NCBI GenBank assembly: GCA_900537125.1
Contig: UNRJ01000001.1
Coordinates: 727,570 to 791,569, forward strand
DNA length: 64,000 bases
Reading direction: 5' to 3'
Source of the DNA: Rhodobacteraceae bacterium Alg238-R152
Lineage (GTDB): Bacteria; Pseudomonadota; Alphaproteobacteria; Rhodobacterales; Rhodobacteraceae
The notes under the pieces are model-generated. The model was not told the origin of the DNA. It did no database searches and worked only from the letters and a program-made list of their open reading frames with translations. Of the stretch, positions 10,071 through 18,543 are shown one piece after another. Both the position numbers and the translations under genes were made by a program. Positions within the stretch are counted from its first letter, which is position 1; the number at the start of each line of letters is the position of its first letter.

Positions 10071-10085
10071 TTGTAAAAATTTGTA
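10071..10085. promoter_or_regulatory. Operator-like site upstream of the SDR/ALDH pair
   Basis: An exact copy of the 15-bp TTGTAAAAATTTGTA found at 5503-5517, located in the 265-bp gap before the SDR gene. A weaker match (TTGTTACAATTTGTC, 12/15) lies at 9970-9984 just after the regulator stop. It ties the SDR and dehydrogenase genes to the hexuronate regulon; this is inferred from sequence only. Confidence 0.55.
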
Positions 10086-10226
10086 TTGTCGATTTGTTTC
10101 CCGTGCGGTAGGTCTGTGTCCAAACCCGGAGGTGGGCGGATCATTTGTGTTTCGGCTTTTGCGCATGGCTTGGCGGCTGCGCTTGACCGCAAGGCGCGCC
10201 TTTCGTGGACAACTTGCCGCCAATAA

Positions 10227-10988
10227 ATGACGGAGACAAAAATGGACTTGAACGGCAAAACAGCCATTGTGACCGGCGGTGGACGTGACATTGGGCGGGC
10301 CTGTGTCATGGAGCTCGCAGCGCGCGGTGCCAACGTGGCGATCAACTATTTCGCCAGCTCGGAAGGCGCCGACAGCGCGGTGGCCGACATCACCGCAGAC
10401 GGCGGAAATGCCTTTGCCCTGCGGGGCGACCTGACCAAAGAGGCGGACGTCAAAGCGCTCGTGGCCAAAGCCGTTGAAACCTACGGTCAGGTGGACAGCC
10501 TAATCCATGTGTCCGGCGGCATTCTGGCCCGTGTACCGATGGCAGAAATGACACTGGAGCATTGGAATGCGGTGATGGATGTGAACCTCACCTCTTTTGT
10601 GCTCGCCGTGCGCGAGTGCATTCCGCACATGCCAGAGGGCTCCGCCATCGTGGGGCTGGCCTCACAAGCTGGGCGCGACGGCGGCGGCCCCGGTGCCTCA
10701 GCTTACGGCGCCTCCAAAGGCGCGCTAATGACCCTGACCCGTGGCCTTGCCAAAGAGCTTGGTCCCAAAATCCGGGTCAACTCCCTGTGCCCTGGCATGA
10801 TCGATACCGATTTCCACAACATCTTCACCAAGCCAGAGGTGCGCAGCCATGTGGCCAACATTACGCCACTGAAGCGCGAAGGCACCTCGGAAGAAGTGGC
10901 CAAACTGGCGGTGTTCCTTGCTTCTGACGATGCGTCGTTTGTCACCGGCACCAACGTCGATATCAACGGCGGCATGTTGTTCTCCTAA
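10227..10988 (+). CDS. Short-chain dehydrogenase/reductase in the hexuronate cluster
   Basis: A 253-residue classical SDR with the cofactor motif VTGGGRDIGRA and catalytic SAYGASKGA. The C-terminus ends in the usual GTNVDINGG sequence. Relatives oxidise or reduce sugar acids and polyols, but no step of the known udh-gli-gci-kdgD pathway requires it, so its substrate is unassigned. An alternative start at the internal Met at 10242 (MDLNGK) is possible. The gene is followed 66 bp later by 2-oxoglutarate semialdehyde dehydrogenase, and the pair is preceded by the shared 15-bp operator-like site. Confidence 0.85.
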   Translation: MTETKMDLNGKTAIVTGGGRDIGRACVMELAARGANVAINYFASSEGADSAVADITADGGNAFALRGDLTKEADVKALVAKAVETYGQVDSLIHVSGGILARVPMAEMTLEHWNAVMDVNLTSFVLAVRECIPHMPEGSAIVGLASQAGRDGGGPGASAYGASKGALMTLTRGLAKELGPKIRVNSLCPGMIDTDFHNIFTKPEVRSHVANITPLKREGTSEEVAKLAVFLASDDASFVTGTNVDINGGMLFS

Positions 10989-11054
10989 GCACACCACTGC
11001 TGCTGAGGCCATTTGGTCTCGGCGGCATCCCCCAAAAATACAAGAGGGCAGGCC

Positions 11055-12554
11055 ATGGCATTGCACGGCAAACATTTGATCGCGGGCACGTGGCTTGGAG
11101 CAGATGACTCCTTTGTCTCTGATCCAGCATTTGGCGAAAGCCGCACCTTTGCAGCGGGTACCACAGCTCTTGTGGATCAGGCCGCACAAGCCGCTGAAGA
11201 CGCCTTCTGGAGCTACAGCACCACCTCGGTGGAAACGCGCGCGGTATTCCTCAACACCATTGCCGACGAAATTGAGGCCCGTGCAGATCTGGTTACACAG
11301 TTTGGCTGTGAGGAAACCGGCCTTCCGGAAGCACGGCTTCAGGGTGAACGCGGGCGCACCACCGGTCAATTGCACTTGTTTGCCTCCCATATTCTGGACG
11401 GAGCGTACCTGGGCGAGAAGCATGATCCTGCCTTGCCGAACCGTCAGCCGCTGCCGCGCCCCGATCTGCGTTTGACCAAACGCCCGATTGGGCCTGTGGC
11501 CGTGTTTGGCGCATCCAACTTCCCGCTGGCTTTCTCGACAGCAGGTGGGGACACAGCCTCCGCTTTGGCCGCAGGCTGTCCTGTGGTTTTGCGCGGGCAT
11601 TCGGCGCACCCGGCTACCGGCGAAATCATCGCCCAGGCCATTGATGCCGCTATTCAGAAATGCGGCCTGCATCCCGGGGTCTTTTCTTTGATCCAAGGGG
11701 GCGGTTTTGAGGTGGGGCAGGCGCTTGTACAGCATCCGCTGATCTCCGCTGTGGGCTTTACCGGCTCCTTGCGGGGGGGGCGGGCGCTTTATGATCTCTG
11801 CGCCCAACGTCCCGAGCCTATTCCGTTTTTCGGCGAGCTGGGCTCGGTAAACCCAATGTTTTTGATGCCAAAAGCGCTTTCGGCACGCGGCGCAGAGGTT
11901 GGCGCGGGCTGGGCGGCTTCCCTGACCTTGGGGGCGGGGCAGTTCTGCACCAATCCCGGTGTTGTTTTCCTGCTTGAAAGCGATGGCGCAGAAGCCTTCC
12001 TTGCGGCGGTGCAAGAGGCGCTTGTGGGCCAGGCTGCACAAACCATGCTGACGTCTGGCATTGTCGAAGCTTTTGACAAAGGCCGCGATCATATGGGGCA
12101 TTTGGACGGCGTGACTTGTCTTGTGGAGGGCCAAGCTGCGCCAGATCGAGCCGCTACGCCAAGCGTGTTTGTCACCTCGGCGGAAGACTGGTTCCGTAAC
12201 GACGACCTGTCCGAAGAAGTGTTTGGCCCCCTTGGCCTAGTGGTTAAGCTGTCCAGTTTGGAGCAAATGCAAGAGATTGCGAAATCTTTGAAAGGTCAGT
12301 TGACCTGCACGGTGCAGTGCGATCAGGGAGACCAAGACGCGGTCCAAGCTCTGCTGCCCGTTCTGGAGCGAAAAGCGGGGCGCCTGTTGGCCAACGGCTT
12401 CCCAACTGGTGTGGAGGTCTGTGACGCGATGGTGCACGGTGGGCCTTACCCTGCTTCAACCAACTTTGGTGCAACCTCGGTGGGCACGATGGCCATTGAG
12501 CGCTGGCTGCGCTTGGTGTGTTATCAGGACTTTGCGGAGTTTGGAGGGGCTTAA
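11055..12554 (+). CDS. 2,5-dioxovalerate (2-oxoglutarate semialdehyde) dehydrogenase
   Basis: A 499-residue aldehyde dehydrogenase of the NADP-dependent alpha-ketoglutaric semialdehyde dehydrogenase type. The catalytic Cys is in GAGQFCTNPG and the general base Glu in FFGELGSVNP. The N-terminus MALHGKHLIAGTW is typical of this subgroup, so the ATG at 11055 with an upstream GAGG is preferred over 11013. It would oxidise the KdgD product to 2-oxoglutarate and feed the TCA cycle, completing the hexuronate pathway present in this window. Confidence 0.88.
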   Translation: MALHGKHLIAGTWLGADDSFVSDPAFGESRTFAAGTTALVDQAAQAAEDAFWSYSTTSVETRAVFLNTIADEIEARADLVTQFGCEETGLPEARLQGERGRTTGQLHLFASHILDGAYLGEKHDPALPNRQPLPRPDLRLTKRPIGPVAVFGASNFPLAFSTAGGDTASALAAGCPVVLRGHSAHPATGEIIAQAIDAAIQKCGLHPGVFSLIQGGGFEVGQALVQHPLISAVGFTGSLRGGRALYDLCAQRPEPIPFFGELGSVNPMFLMPKALSARGAEVGAGWAASLTLGAGQFCTNPGVVFLLESDGAEAFLAAVQEALVGQAAQTMLTSGIVEAFDKGRDHMGHLDGVTCLVEGQAAPDRAATPSVFVTSAEDWFRNDDLSEEVFGPLGLVVKLSSLEQMQEIAKSLKGQLTCTVQCDQGDQDAVQALLPVLERKAGRLLANGFPTGVEVCDAMVHGGPYPASTNFGATSVGTMAIERWLRLVCYQDFAEFGGA

Positions 12555-12902
12555 AGCTTCGACAAATTAAAAGGGCTGTCGTGCGCCGGTAACCGTGCTG
12601 CTGAATCGCACTCAGATGATGCGTCTCTTTTTGCGAATGCTCTTATGTTGTTGGACGGTGGCTAGACGTTTTTGGGACCGCGCAGGTTCCGCTTTGAGTC
12701 AGTGACAGAGTTTTGTGCTGCGCAGCCTTTGCGGACATTTGATCGGGGGAGCAGCGGAAACCTCACAATGTCCGCCTTGGTGCTGTGACACGGACTTTGT
12801 TAGGCTTCGCAGCTACTCAATTTGGTTTTGATGGTTCTGTGAAACCTGATCCCTGATTAGAAGAAGGCAGTGTAGTTAAGCCAATTTTTGTTTTGTCGAA
12901 GT
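12555..12902. other. Non-coding gap with a 9-bp inverted repeat
   Basis: There is no convincing gene in these 348 bases between two convergent transcription units. The one visible structure is a perfect 9-bp inverted repeat, GCGGACATT at 12731-12739 with its complement at 12767-12775, separated by 27 bp. There is no T-run, so a terminator role is uncertain. Confidence 0.5.
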
Positions 12903-13838
12903 TCAAAAATTGACTTTGTCGCCCCCCTTTAGATCCAGAATGTCCCGCGCCTCATCGGGTGTGGCGACCTCGCAGCCGAGGTCTTCGACAATGCGGCGGA
13001 TTTTGGCAACCTGCTGTGCGTTGCTCTCCGCCAACTTGCCGCGCGAGATAAACAGGCTGTCTTCCAATCCAACGCGCACGTTACCGCCCATTTGGCTGGC
13101 GGTGGTGCCAAGGGTCATCTGGGAGCCGCCTGCACCGAGTACAGACCAGCGGTAGTCGTCGCCAAAGAGGCGGTCGGCGGTGCGTTTCATAAACACGAGG
13201 TTGTCCACTTCCGGGCCAATGCCGCCGAGGATGCCGAAGATAAACTGAATGAAGATCGGCGCTTTGAACAGACCGATATCCATGCAGAATTTCAAGTTGT
13301 AGAGGTGGCCCACGTCATAACATTCGTGCTCGAACTTGATGTCGTGCGGGGCCAATGTGTCCGCGGCTTCTTTGATGTCACGGAAGGTGTTGCGGAAGAT
13401 GTTTTGATCGGAATTGGCGACGTAGTCTTTTTCCCAGTCAAATTTCCAATCGTCGTCCTTGTACCGATTTGCAAGCGGATGAAAGGAGAAATTCATTGAG
13501 CCCATGTTCATGGAGCACATCTCGGGAGAGAAGGTTTTCGCGGGGTTGATGCGATCTTGAATGGACAGTGTTAGAGAGCCGCCAGTCGAGATGTTCACCA
13601 CTGCATCTGTCGCCTGTTTGATGCGCGGCAAGAATGGCGCAAAGTCGGCCGGGTTCACGGAGGGCGCGCCGGTTTCGTTATTGCGTGCGTGCAGGTGCAG
13701 GATTGATGCGCCTGCCTCGGCAGCATCCATCGCCTGTTGCGCAATGTCATCGTAGGTGTAAGGCAGCGCGTCCGACATGGTCGGCGTGTGGATGGCGCCG
13801 GTGATGGCACAGGTGATGATGGTTTTTTGCTTGGCCAT
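12903..13838 (-). CDS. BKACE-family (DUF849) beta-keto acid cleavage enzyme
   Basis: A 311-residue TIM-barrel enzyme of the beta-keto acid cleavage family (first described as 3-keto-5-aminohexanoate cleavage enzyme). Members are zinc enzymes that react a beta-keto acid with acetyl-CoA to give acetoacetate and a new CoA ester. Likely metal ligands are the two histidines of ILHLHARN and the Glu of VGLEDSLF. It is the last gene of the ten-gene operon and follows livM by 20 bp. The operon also encodes a 3-hydroxyacyl-CoA-dehydrogenase-like enzyme that could make the beta-keto acid. The substrate is unknown; a carnitine-like compound is one possibility, but nothing here proves it. Confidence 0.85.
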   Translation of the reverse strand: MAKQKTIITCAITGAIHTPTMSDALPYTYDDIAQQAMDAAEAGASILHLHARNNETGAPSVNPADFAPFLPRIKQATDAVVNISTGGSLTLSIQDRINPAKTFSPEMCSMNMGSMNFSFHPLANRYKDDDWKFDWEKDYVANSDQNIFRNTFRDIKEAADTLAPHDIKFEHECYDVGHLYNLKFCMDIGLFKAPIFIQFIFGILGGIGPEVDNLVFMKRTADRLFGDDYRWSVLGAGGSQMTLGTTASQMGGNVRVGLEDSLFISRGKLAESNAQQVAKIRRIVEDLGCEVATPDEARDILDLKGGDKVNF

Positions 13839-13858
13839 TTGCGTGGCTCCTTGAGGTG

Positions 13859-14872
13859 TCAGTCGCGTTTGGTGATGCGATAGCCGAGGGGGAAGATTTG
13901 GATGTCGAACCTGCTGCGGATCAGGCCCCAGAGGCCCTTGGGCGCTTTGAGCATGACCACGATGGCAACGATGCCGAGCACGATCAGATACGTGGTGCCG
14001 AGGTCGGCCAGCGTTTCGCGTAGAAGGAAGAATACCAGCGTGCCAATAATCGGGCCTTCGATGGTGCCGATGCCGCCGATCACCACGATGAAGATCACAA
14101 AGGCAGTCCAGTCGTTTACAGAGAACGCGGCGTCAGGAGAGATGCGCAGTTTTTGCAGGAAGATCAGCGCGCCGATCATGGCGGTGAAGGCTGAGGTCAC
14201 CACATAGACAATGAACTTGGTGCGCCAGATGTCGATGCCGAGGCTGCTGGCCGCGGTTTCGTTGTCGCGGATTGCCGTCAGGGCGAGCCCCTTGCGCGAG
14301 CGCAGGAACAGGTAGACTGCGGTTACAACCAGCACGGCCGCGCCCAAGGCTAGCCAGTAAGACAGGCTTTCCCGCATGGCACGTTTGCTGGCCAGCGACT
14401 TGACGATGGCGACAGGCAGGGATGAGCCCGAACCACCGCCAAGGGCGGATACTTGTGCAAAACCGAGGCGAAACACTTCAGCGATCACCCATGTGCCGAT
14501 GGCAAAGTAGGCGCCGCGCAGGCGGAAGATCAGCACAGCGACAGGAATGGAAATCAGCGCGCCCAAAATCCCCGAGAGTGCGATGGCGGCAAGCGGGTGC
14601 AATCCGCCAAACATGGTCAGCGCAAAGAGCATGTAGCCGCCAAATCCGACGTAGGCTTGCTGACCGACTGAGACCAGTCCGGCGTAGCCGGCCATGAGGT
14701 TCCAGAGCGTGGCCAGCGACAGATAGAGGAAAAGTTCCCCCATCAAGCGCATGTCGGCGCGGCCCGCCCACCAAGGGGCAGCGATCAGGGCGATCAGAAC
14801 AAGAGCGCCAAGGATGGCAGCCACGCGGGCGGCCTGAGAGGAACGGGTGACAGAATAAGTCGTGGTGGTCAT
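13859..14872 (-). CDS. livM: Branched-chain amino acid-type ABC permease LivM
   Basis: A 337-residue inner-membrane permease of the LivM family with about nine to ten predicted helices. The characteristic GYAGLVSVGQQAYVGFGGYM region is near the N-terminus and the GGIGTIEGPIIG motif near the C-terminus. It pairs with LivH to form the channel. The start overlaps the livH stop by four bases. In this operon the importer probably carries the substrate of the enzymes encoded around it rather than branched-chain amino acids. Confidence 0.92.
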   Translation of the reverse strand: MTTTTYSVTRSSQAARVAAILGALVLIALIAAPWWAGRADMRLMGELFLYLSLATLWNLMAGYAGLVSVGQQAYVGFGGYMLFALTMFGGLHPLAAIALSGILGALISIPVAVLIFRLRGAYFAIGTWVIAEVFRLGFAQVSALGGGSGSSLPVAIVKSLASKRAMRESLSYWLALGAAVLVVTAVYLFLRSRKGLALTAIRDNETAASSLGIDIWRTKFIVYVVTSAFTAMIGALIFLQKLRISPDAAFSVNDWTAFVIFIVVIGGIGTIEGPIIGTLVFFLLRETLADLGTTYLIVLGIVAIVVMLKAPKGLWGLIRSRFDIQIFPLGYRITKRD

Positions 14873-15732
14873 GCCGAAATCCTCGGGAAGAGGCCGTTGG
14901 GGCGCACGGCGAGAATGATCAGGAAGGCGATGTGGCCTGCGAGGATTTGCCAGCCGGGATCGATCTGGGCACCGATGGTCTGTGCCACGCCCAGGATGAC
15001 GCCGCCAATGAGCGTGCCCCAGAGGTTGCCCAGCCCGCCGATGATTACAGCTTCAAAGCCAAAGATCAGGCGGCCACCGCCGATGGAGGGATCGAAGCTG
15101 GTGCGTATACCGAGCAAAATGCCTGCGACAGCTGTCACAGCGAGGGCCAGCGCCATGGCGAGGCCAAAGATGTGGCGACGGTTCAGGCCCATCAACTGTG
15201 CGATGTCCTGATTGTCGGACACAGCACGGAAGGCTCGGCCCAGAGCTGTTTGGTAAAAGGTCCATTGCAGGCCCCAGATCACCGCGATGGCGATGGCAAA
15301 GGTCAGCACCGGCAGAACGCCGAGGGTCAGCCCGCCGAGTGCAAAGCTAGCGGTTTCCAACCCTCCGGCGGAGAGTTTCTGCGGATCGGCGGTGTAGCCT
15401 TCCAAAAGCGCGTTCTGGATAATTACGCTGAGGCCGAAAGTGACCAAAAGAGGCGGCAGAAGGTCGTCACCCAAAGTTTGGTTGAGAAGGCTACGTTGCA
15501 GCACATAACCGATAGCAGCCATGACTGGCACCACGATCGCGAGCGCCAAGAGCGGATGAATGCCGGTGGCGGTGGTCACTGTGAGGCCAAGGTAGGCAGC
15601 GAGTACGATCAGATCACCATGGGCGATGTTCACCAGTCGCATTACGCCAAAGATCAGCGAGAGACCTGCGGCGAAGAGGGCGTAGAGACCGCCAAGCAGG
15701 GTGCCCTGCACAATTGCGTTCAGCCAATCCAT
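14869..15732 (-). CDS. livH: Branched-chain amino acid-type ABC permease LivH
   Basis: A 287-residue permease of the LivH family with multiple membrane helices. It carries the conserved GLSLIFGVMRLVNIAHGD segment at the N-terminus and GGLGNLWGTLIGG near the C-terminus. The C-terminal AVRPNGLFPR is typical of LivH. It starts 1 bp from the livF stop and overlaps livM. The neighbouring enzymes suggest an organic acid or amide as cargo. Confidence 0.92.
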   Translation of the reverse strand: MDWLNAIVQGTLLGGLYALFAAGLSLIFGVMRLVNIAHGDLIVLAAYLGLTVTTATGIHPLLALAIVVPVMAAIGYVLQRSLLNQTLGDDLLPPLLVTFGLSVIIQNALLEGYTADPQKLSAGGLETASFALGGLTLGVLPVLTFAIAIAVIWGLQWTFYQTALGRAFRAVSDNQDIAQLMGLNRRHIFGLAMALALAVTAVAGILLGIRTSFDPSIGGGRLIFGFEAVIIGGLGNLWGTLIGGVILGVAQTIGAQIDPGWQILAGHIAFLIILAVRPNGLFPRISA

Positions 15733-15733
15733 A

Positions 15734-16441
15734 TTATTCGATCCCGAAATAGGCGCGGGAAATCTCCTCGCGCGAGATTTGGTCTGAGCCGCCTTCGAGT
15801 GAGACGCGGCCCTCTTGCAGGCAGTAGACGCGGGAGGACACAGACAAAGCCTTGGTGATGTCCTGCTCGACGATGATGGCGCTCATGCCTTCGCCAATGA
15901 TGCCGGGTAGGGCGCGGTAGATGTCCTTGATGATCACCGGCGCGAGACCGAGGCTGATCTCGTCAAACAGGATCAGGTCCGGGTTGGACATGAGCGCGCG
16001 GCCAATGGCGACCATCTGTTGCTGACCACCGGATAGCGAGGTGGATTGCTGATCTTTGCGCTCGTCCAGAATGGGGAAGAGTTTGTAGACGGCGTCTAAG
16101 TCCCACGGCCCTTTGCGACCCACCTGCGCCCCGATCATCAGGTTCTCTTTGACGGAGAGCGAGGGGAACAGCTGGCGGCCTTCGGGTACCATGGCGATGC
16201 CGCGCAGGGCGATTTCATCTGCACGCAGCCCGCCGATATCAGCGCCGTCGTGGGAGATCTGTCCGGGGCCATTTTTTAGAAGGCCGGTAATGGAGCGCAT
16301 GAGCGTGGTTTTTCCCGCGCCGTTGGCGCCAATGATGGCAAGCACTTCGCCCGCGTCCACATGCATGTCGACACCGTAGAGCGCTTGAAAATCACCGTAA
16401 TGGGCATCGAGACCGGTCATGGAAAGGATGGCATCAGGCAT
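15734..16441 (-). CDS. livF: Branched-chain amino acid-type ABC ATPase LivF
   Basis: A 235-residue ABC ATPase. Walker A is GANGAGKTT, the signature is LSGGQQQMVAIGRA and Walker B is LILFDEISLGL. The start at 16441 (MPDAILSMTG) is chosen because longer frames run deep into livG; as called it overlaps the livG stop by 8 bp, the usual arrangement. It couples ATP hydrolysis to import through LivH and LivM. Confidence 0.92.
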   Translation of the reverse strand: MPDAILSMTGLDAHYGDFQALYGVDMHVDAGEVLAIIGANGAGKTTLMRSITGLLKNGPGQISHDGADIGGLRADEIALRGIAMVPEGRQLFPSLSVKENLMIGAQVGRKGPWDLDAVYKLFPILDERKDQQSTSLSGGQQQMVAIGRALMSNPDLILFDEISLGLAPVIIKDIYRALPGIIGEGMSAIIVEQDITKALSVSSRVYCLQEGRVSLEGGSDQISREEISRAYFGIE

Positions 16442-17177
16442 CAGCTTCAATCCCAAGATAGATTTCTTTGACCTGCGGGCTGTCCATGATGGTCTTGGGG
16501 TCGCCATCAGCAATCAGCTTGCCAAAGTCGACAACGATCAGGCGGTCGACCACCGACAGCAGCGCGTGCACGACGTGTTCGATCCAGATGATGGTCGTGC
16601 CCCCCGCATGAATGTCTTTGATGGTTTTGATGAGTGAATGGCATTCCGCCTCTGTGAGCCCGCCCGCGATTTCATCGAGCAGCAGAAGCTCCGGCTGTGT
16701 GCAGAGCGCGCGGGTCAGCTCCAGCCGTTTGCGTTCCAGCAAGGTCAGGCTGCCGGCAAGCACGTTGGCTTTGCCCATCAGCTCGGTCTGTTCGAGCACA
16801 TCGATGCAGAGTTTTTCCGCGGCGTGCCCATGCAGCCCAGCAGATTGGGTGGCCGCGATCATCGCGTTTTCAAACACAGTCATGGCGGAAAACGGTTGCG
16901 GCACCTGAAAACTGCGCGCGATGCCTGCGTGGCTGCGCCGTGCAGCACTCCAGCCAGTGATGTCGCGGCCTGCGAACTCAATGCGTCCTGCGTTTGGTTT
17001 CAGCGTACCGGTGATCAGGTTGAACATCGAGGTTTTGCCCGCGCCGTTGGGGCCGAGAACCCCAAGCGCCTCGCCGCGCTGCACCTCATAGCTTTGGTTG
17101 TCAGCCACTGTGACGGCACCAAAGGCCTTGTTGAGGTTTTGCAATTTCAGGATCGTTGTCATCCGGTCCTCTTTCAT
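16434..17177 (-). CDS. livG: Branched-chain amino acid-type ABC ATPase LivG
   Basis: A 247-residue ABC ATPase of the LivG type. Walker A is GPNGAGKTS and Walker B is LLLLDEIAGGL. The signature loop region reads GSLTLLERKRLELTRAL, the degenerate form typical of LivG, and the C-terminus ends EIYLGIEA. It is the first ATPase gene after the binding-protein gene and forms the heterodimer with LivF. Confidence 0.92.
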   Translation of the reverse strand: MKEDRMTTILKLQNLNKAFGAVTVADNQSYEVQRGEALGVLGPNGAGKTSMFNLITGTLKPNAGRIEFAGRDITGWSAARRSHAGIARSFQVPQPFSAMTVFENAMIAATQSAGLHGHAAEKLCIDVLEQTELMGKANVLAGSLTLLERKRLELTRALCTQPELLLLDEIAGGLTEAECHSLIKTIKDIHAGGTTIIWIEHVVHALLSVVDRLIVVDFGKLIADGDPKTIMDSPQVKEIYLGIEADA

Positions 17178-17222
17178 TTTGGGGGGAGCGCGGCGCCGGA
17201 AGAAGTGGCGTCGCGCAGGAGG

Positions 17223-18503
17223 TTAGCTGAGCAGTTTCAGGTCGGACGTGAGCGCGATTTCCGGCGCTGCGGCATTGGCCACAACTTGCAGTTCAAAGCT
17301 GTCGCCGGATTTCTGCCATTGGCCTGCGACCAGCGGTGTTTTGGTGACGTTGTTGATCGGGCCTTTGGACCAATCAACCGGACCCACAATTGTGTTCAGG
17401 CTTGTGCCTGCAATGGCTGCGGTGATGGCCTCTGGATCTTCCAGATCCTCAGCGCGTTTCACCACATCTGCGACCACCTCAAACAAAGCGTGTTTGAAGC
17501 CGATCGGCTGTGTCCACGCGCGTCCGCTGTCGGCAGTATAGCCAGTCGCCAGATCTTTGGCTGAGGCACCGGTCAAGGACGAGGCAAACGGGTGGTTTGG
17601 CGACCACCAGACTTCGGAGCTCAGACCGTCGCCGCGATCACCAAGGCTTTCAATGACGGATGGGAACAACAGCGCCTTGCCGATGGTAACAATCTTCGGA
17701 TTGAAACCTTGCTGCGCAGCCTGCGACCAGAAGGTTGCAAAGTCAGGTGCGATCATATTGCCCGTGACAATCTCACAACCGGCTTCCTTGAAAGCGGCGA
17801 TGTAATTGGAGAAATCATCCGACAAAGGCTGAAACCGGCCTGGATCAATCAGGTCATAACCTGCAGCGGCCAGCGGTGTCGGCAGGCCAAGTTCCGGATG
17901 GCCCCATGCATTGCCGTCCGCGTCGTTTGGAAACAGGCCACCGACTTTTTTGGCGACGCCAGACTGTCCCCACATGTCAAGGAATGCGCCAATCACATCC
18001 TCTAGGCCCCAGAAGAAGTGATAGGTACTGGCGAAACCTTCCCCCGGCACGCCGTTGCGGCCAAAGAAGTACGGCTGCCAAGGGCAGTCGGTGGTGATGC
18101 ACGGCACCTCGTTGATCTCGGCCTGATCGGCAACCGGATTCACGGTGTCTGGCGTGGAGGCGGCGACAATAATGTCGACCTCATCGCGCAGGATCAGGTC
18201 GGCTGCGACTTCGGCGGCGCGGTTTGGGTTAGATTGGCTGTCTTTAGAGATGATCTCCACGTTCCAGCTCTTGCCGTTGTTCTCAATGCCAGAAGACAGC
18301 GCGGCCTCGATGCCCCTCAGCACAAAGTCATCCGCTTCGGCAAACCCTGCCAAGGGGCCGGTGCGCGGGCTGACGTGGCCGACTTTGAGTGTCGGTGTGG
18401 CCGCATAAGCACGTGACGATTTCAGGATCGCAGGCGTGGCGAGAGCCGCCGTGGCTCCTGCCAGAAACGCGCGTCGCGTTGGTGTTTTGAATGTCTTGGT
18501 CAT
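17223..18503 (-). CDS. ABC transporter substrate-binding protein, LivK-like, Tat-exported
   Basis: A 426-residue periplasmic ligand-binding protein of the Leu/Ile/Val family. It begins with a twin-arginine signal (TRRAFLAGATAALATPAIL), so it is probably exported folded by the Tat system. The first strand of the binding fold follows (LKVGHVSPRTGPLAG). The ATG at 18503 is preferred over 18566 because GGAGG lies 5 to 9 bases upstream. It sits between the HAD-family gene and livG and should define the specificity of the operon's importer. The many aromatic residues fit an aromatic or small organic ligand, but this is not diagnostic. Confidence 0.88.
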   Translation of the reverse strand: MTKTFKTPTRRAFLAGATAALATPAILKSSRAYAATPTLKVGHVSPRTGPLAGFAEADDFVLRGIEAALSSGIENNGKSWNVEIISKDSQSNPNRAAEVAADLILRDEVDIIVAASTPDTVNPVADQAEINEVPCITTDCPWQPYFFGRNGVPGEGFASTYHFFWGLEDVIGAFLDMWGQSGVAKKVGGLFPNDADGNAWGHPELGLPTPLAAAGYDLIDPGRFQPLSDDFSNYIAAFKEAGCEIVTGNMIAPDFATFWSQAAQQGFNPKIVTIGKALLFPSVIESLGDRGDGLSSEVWWSPNHPFASSLTGASAKDLATGYTADSGRAWTQPIGFKHALFEVVADVVKRAEDLEDPEAITAAIAGTSLNTIVGPVDWSKGPINNVTKTPLVAGQWQKSGDSFELQVVANAAAPEIALTSDLKLLS

Positions 18504-18543
18504 GTAGTCCTCCCTTGTCCCGGCCTCCCCGCCAGGGTTCTGA

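Noticed and set aside
10725-12134. 469-codon open frame on the minus strand opposite the semialdehyde dehydrogenase
   Set aside because: It is antisense to a clearly recognisable aldehyde dehydrogenase, has no family features and a composition typical of shadow frames in GC-rich DNA.
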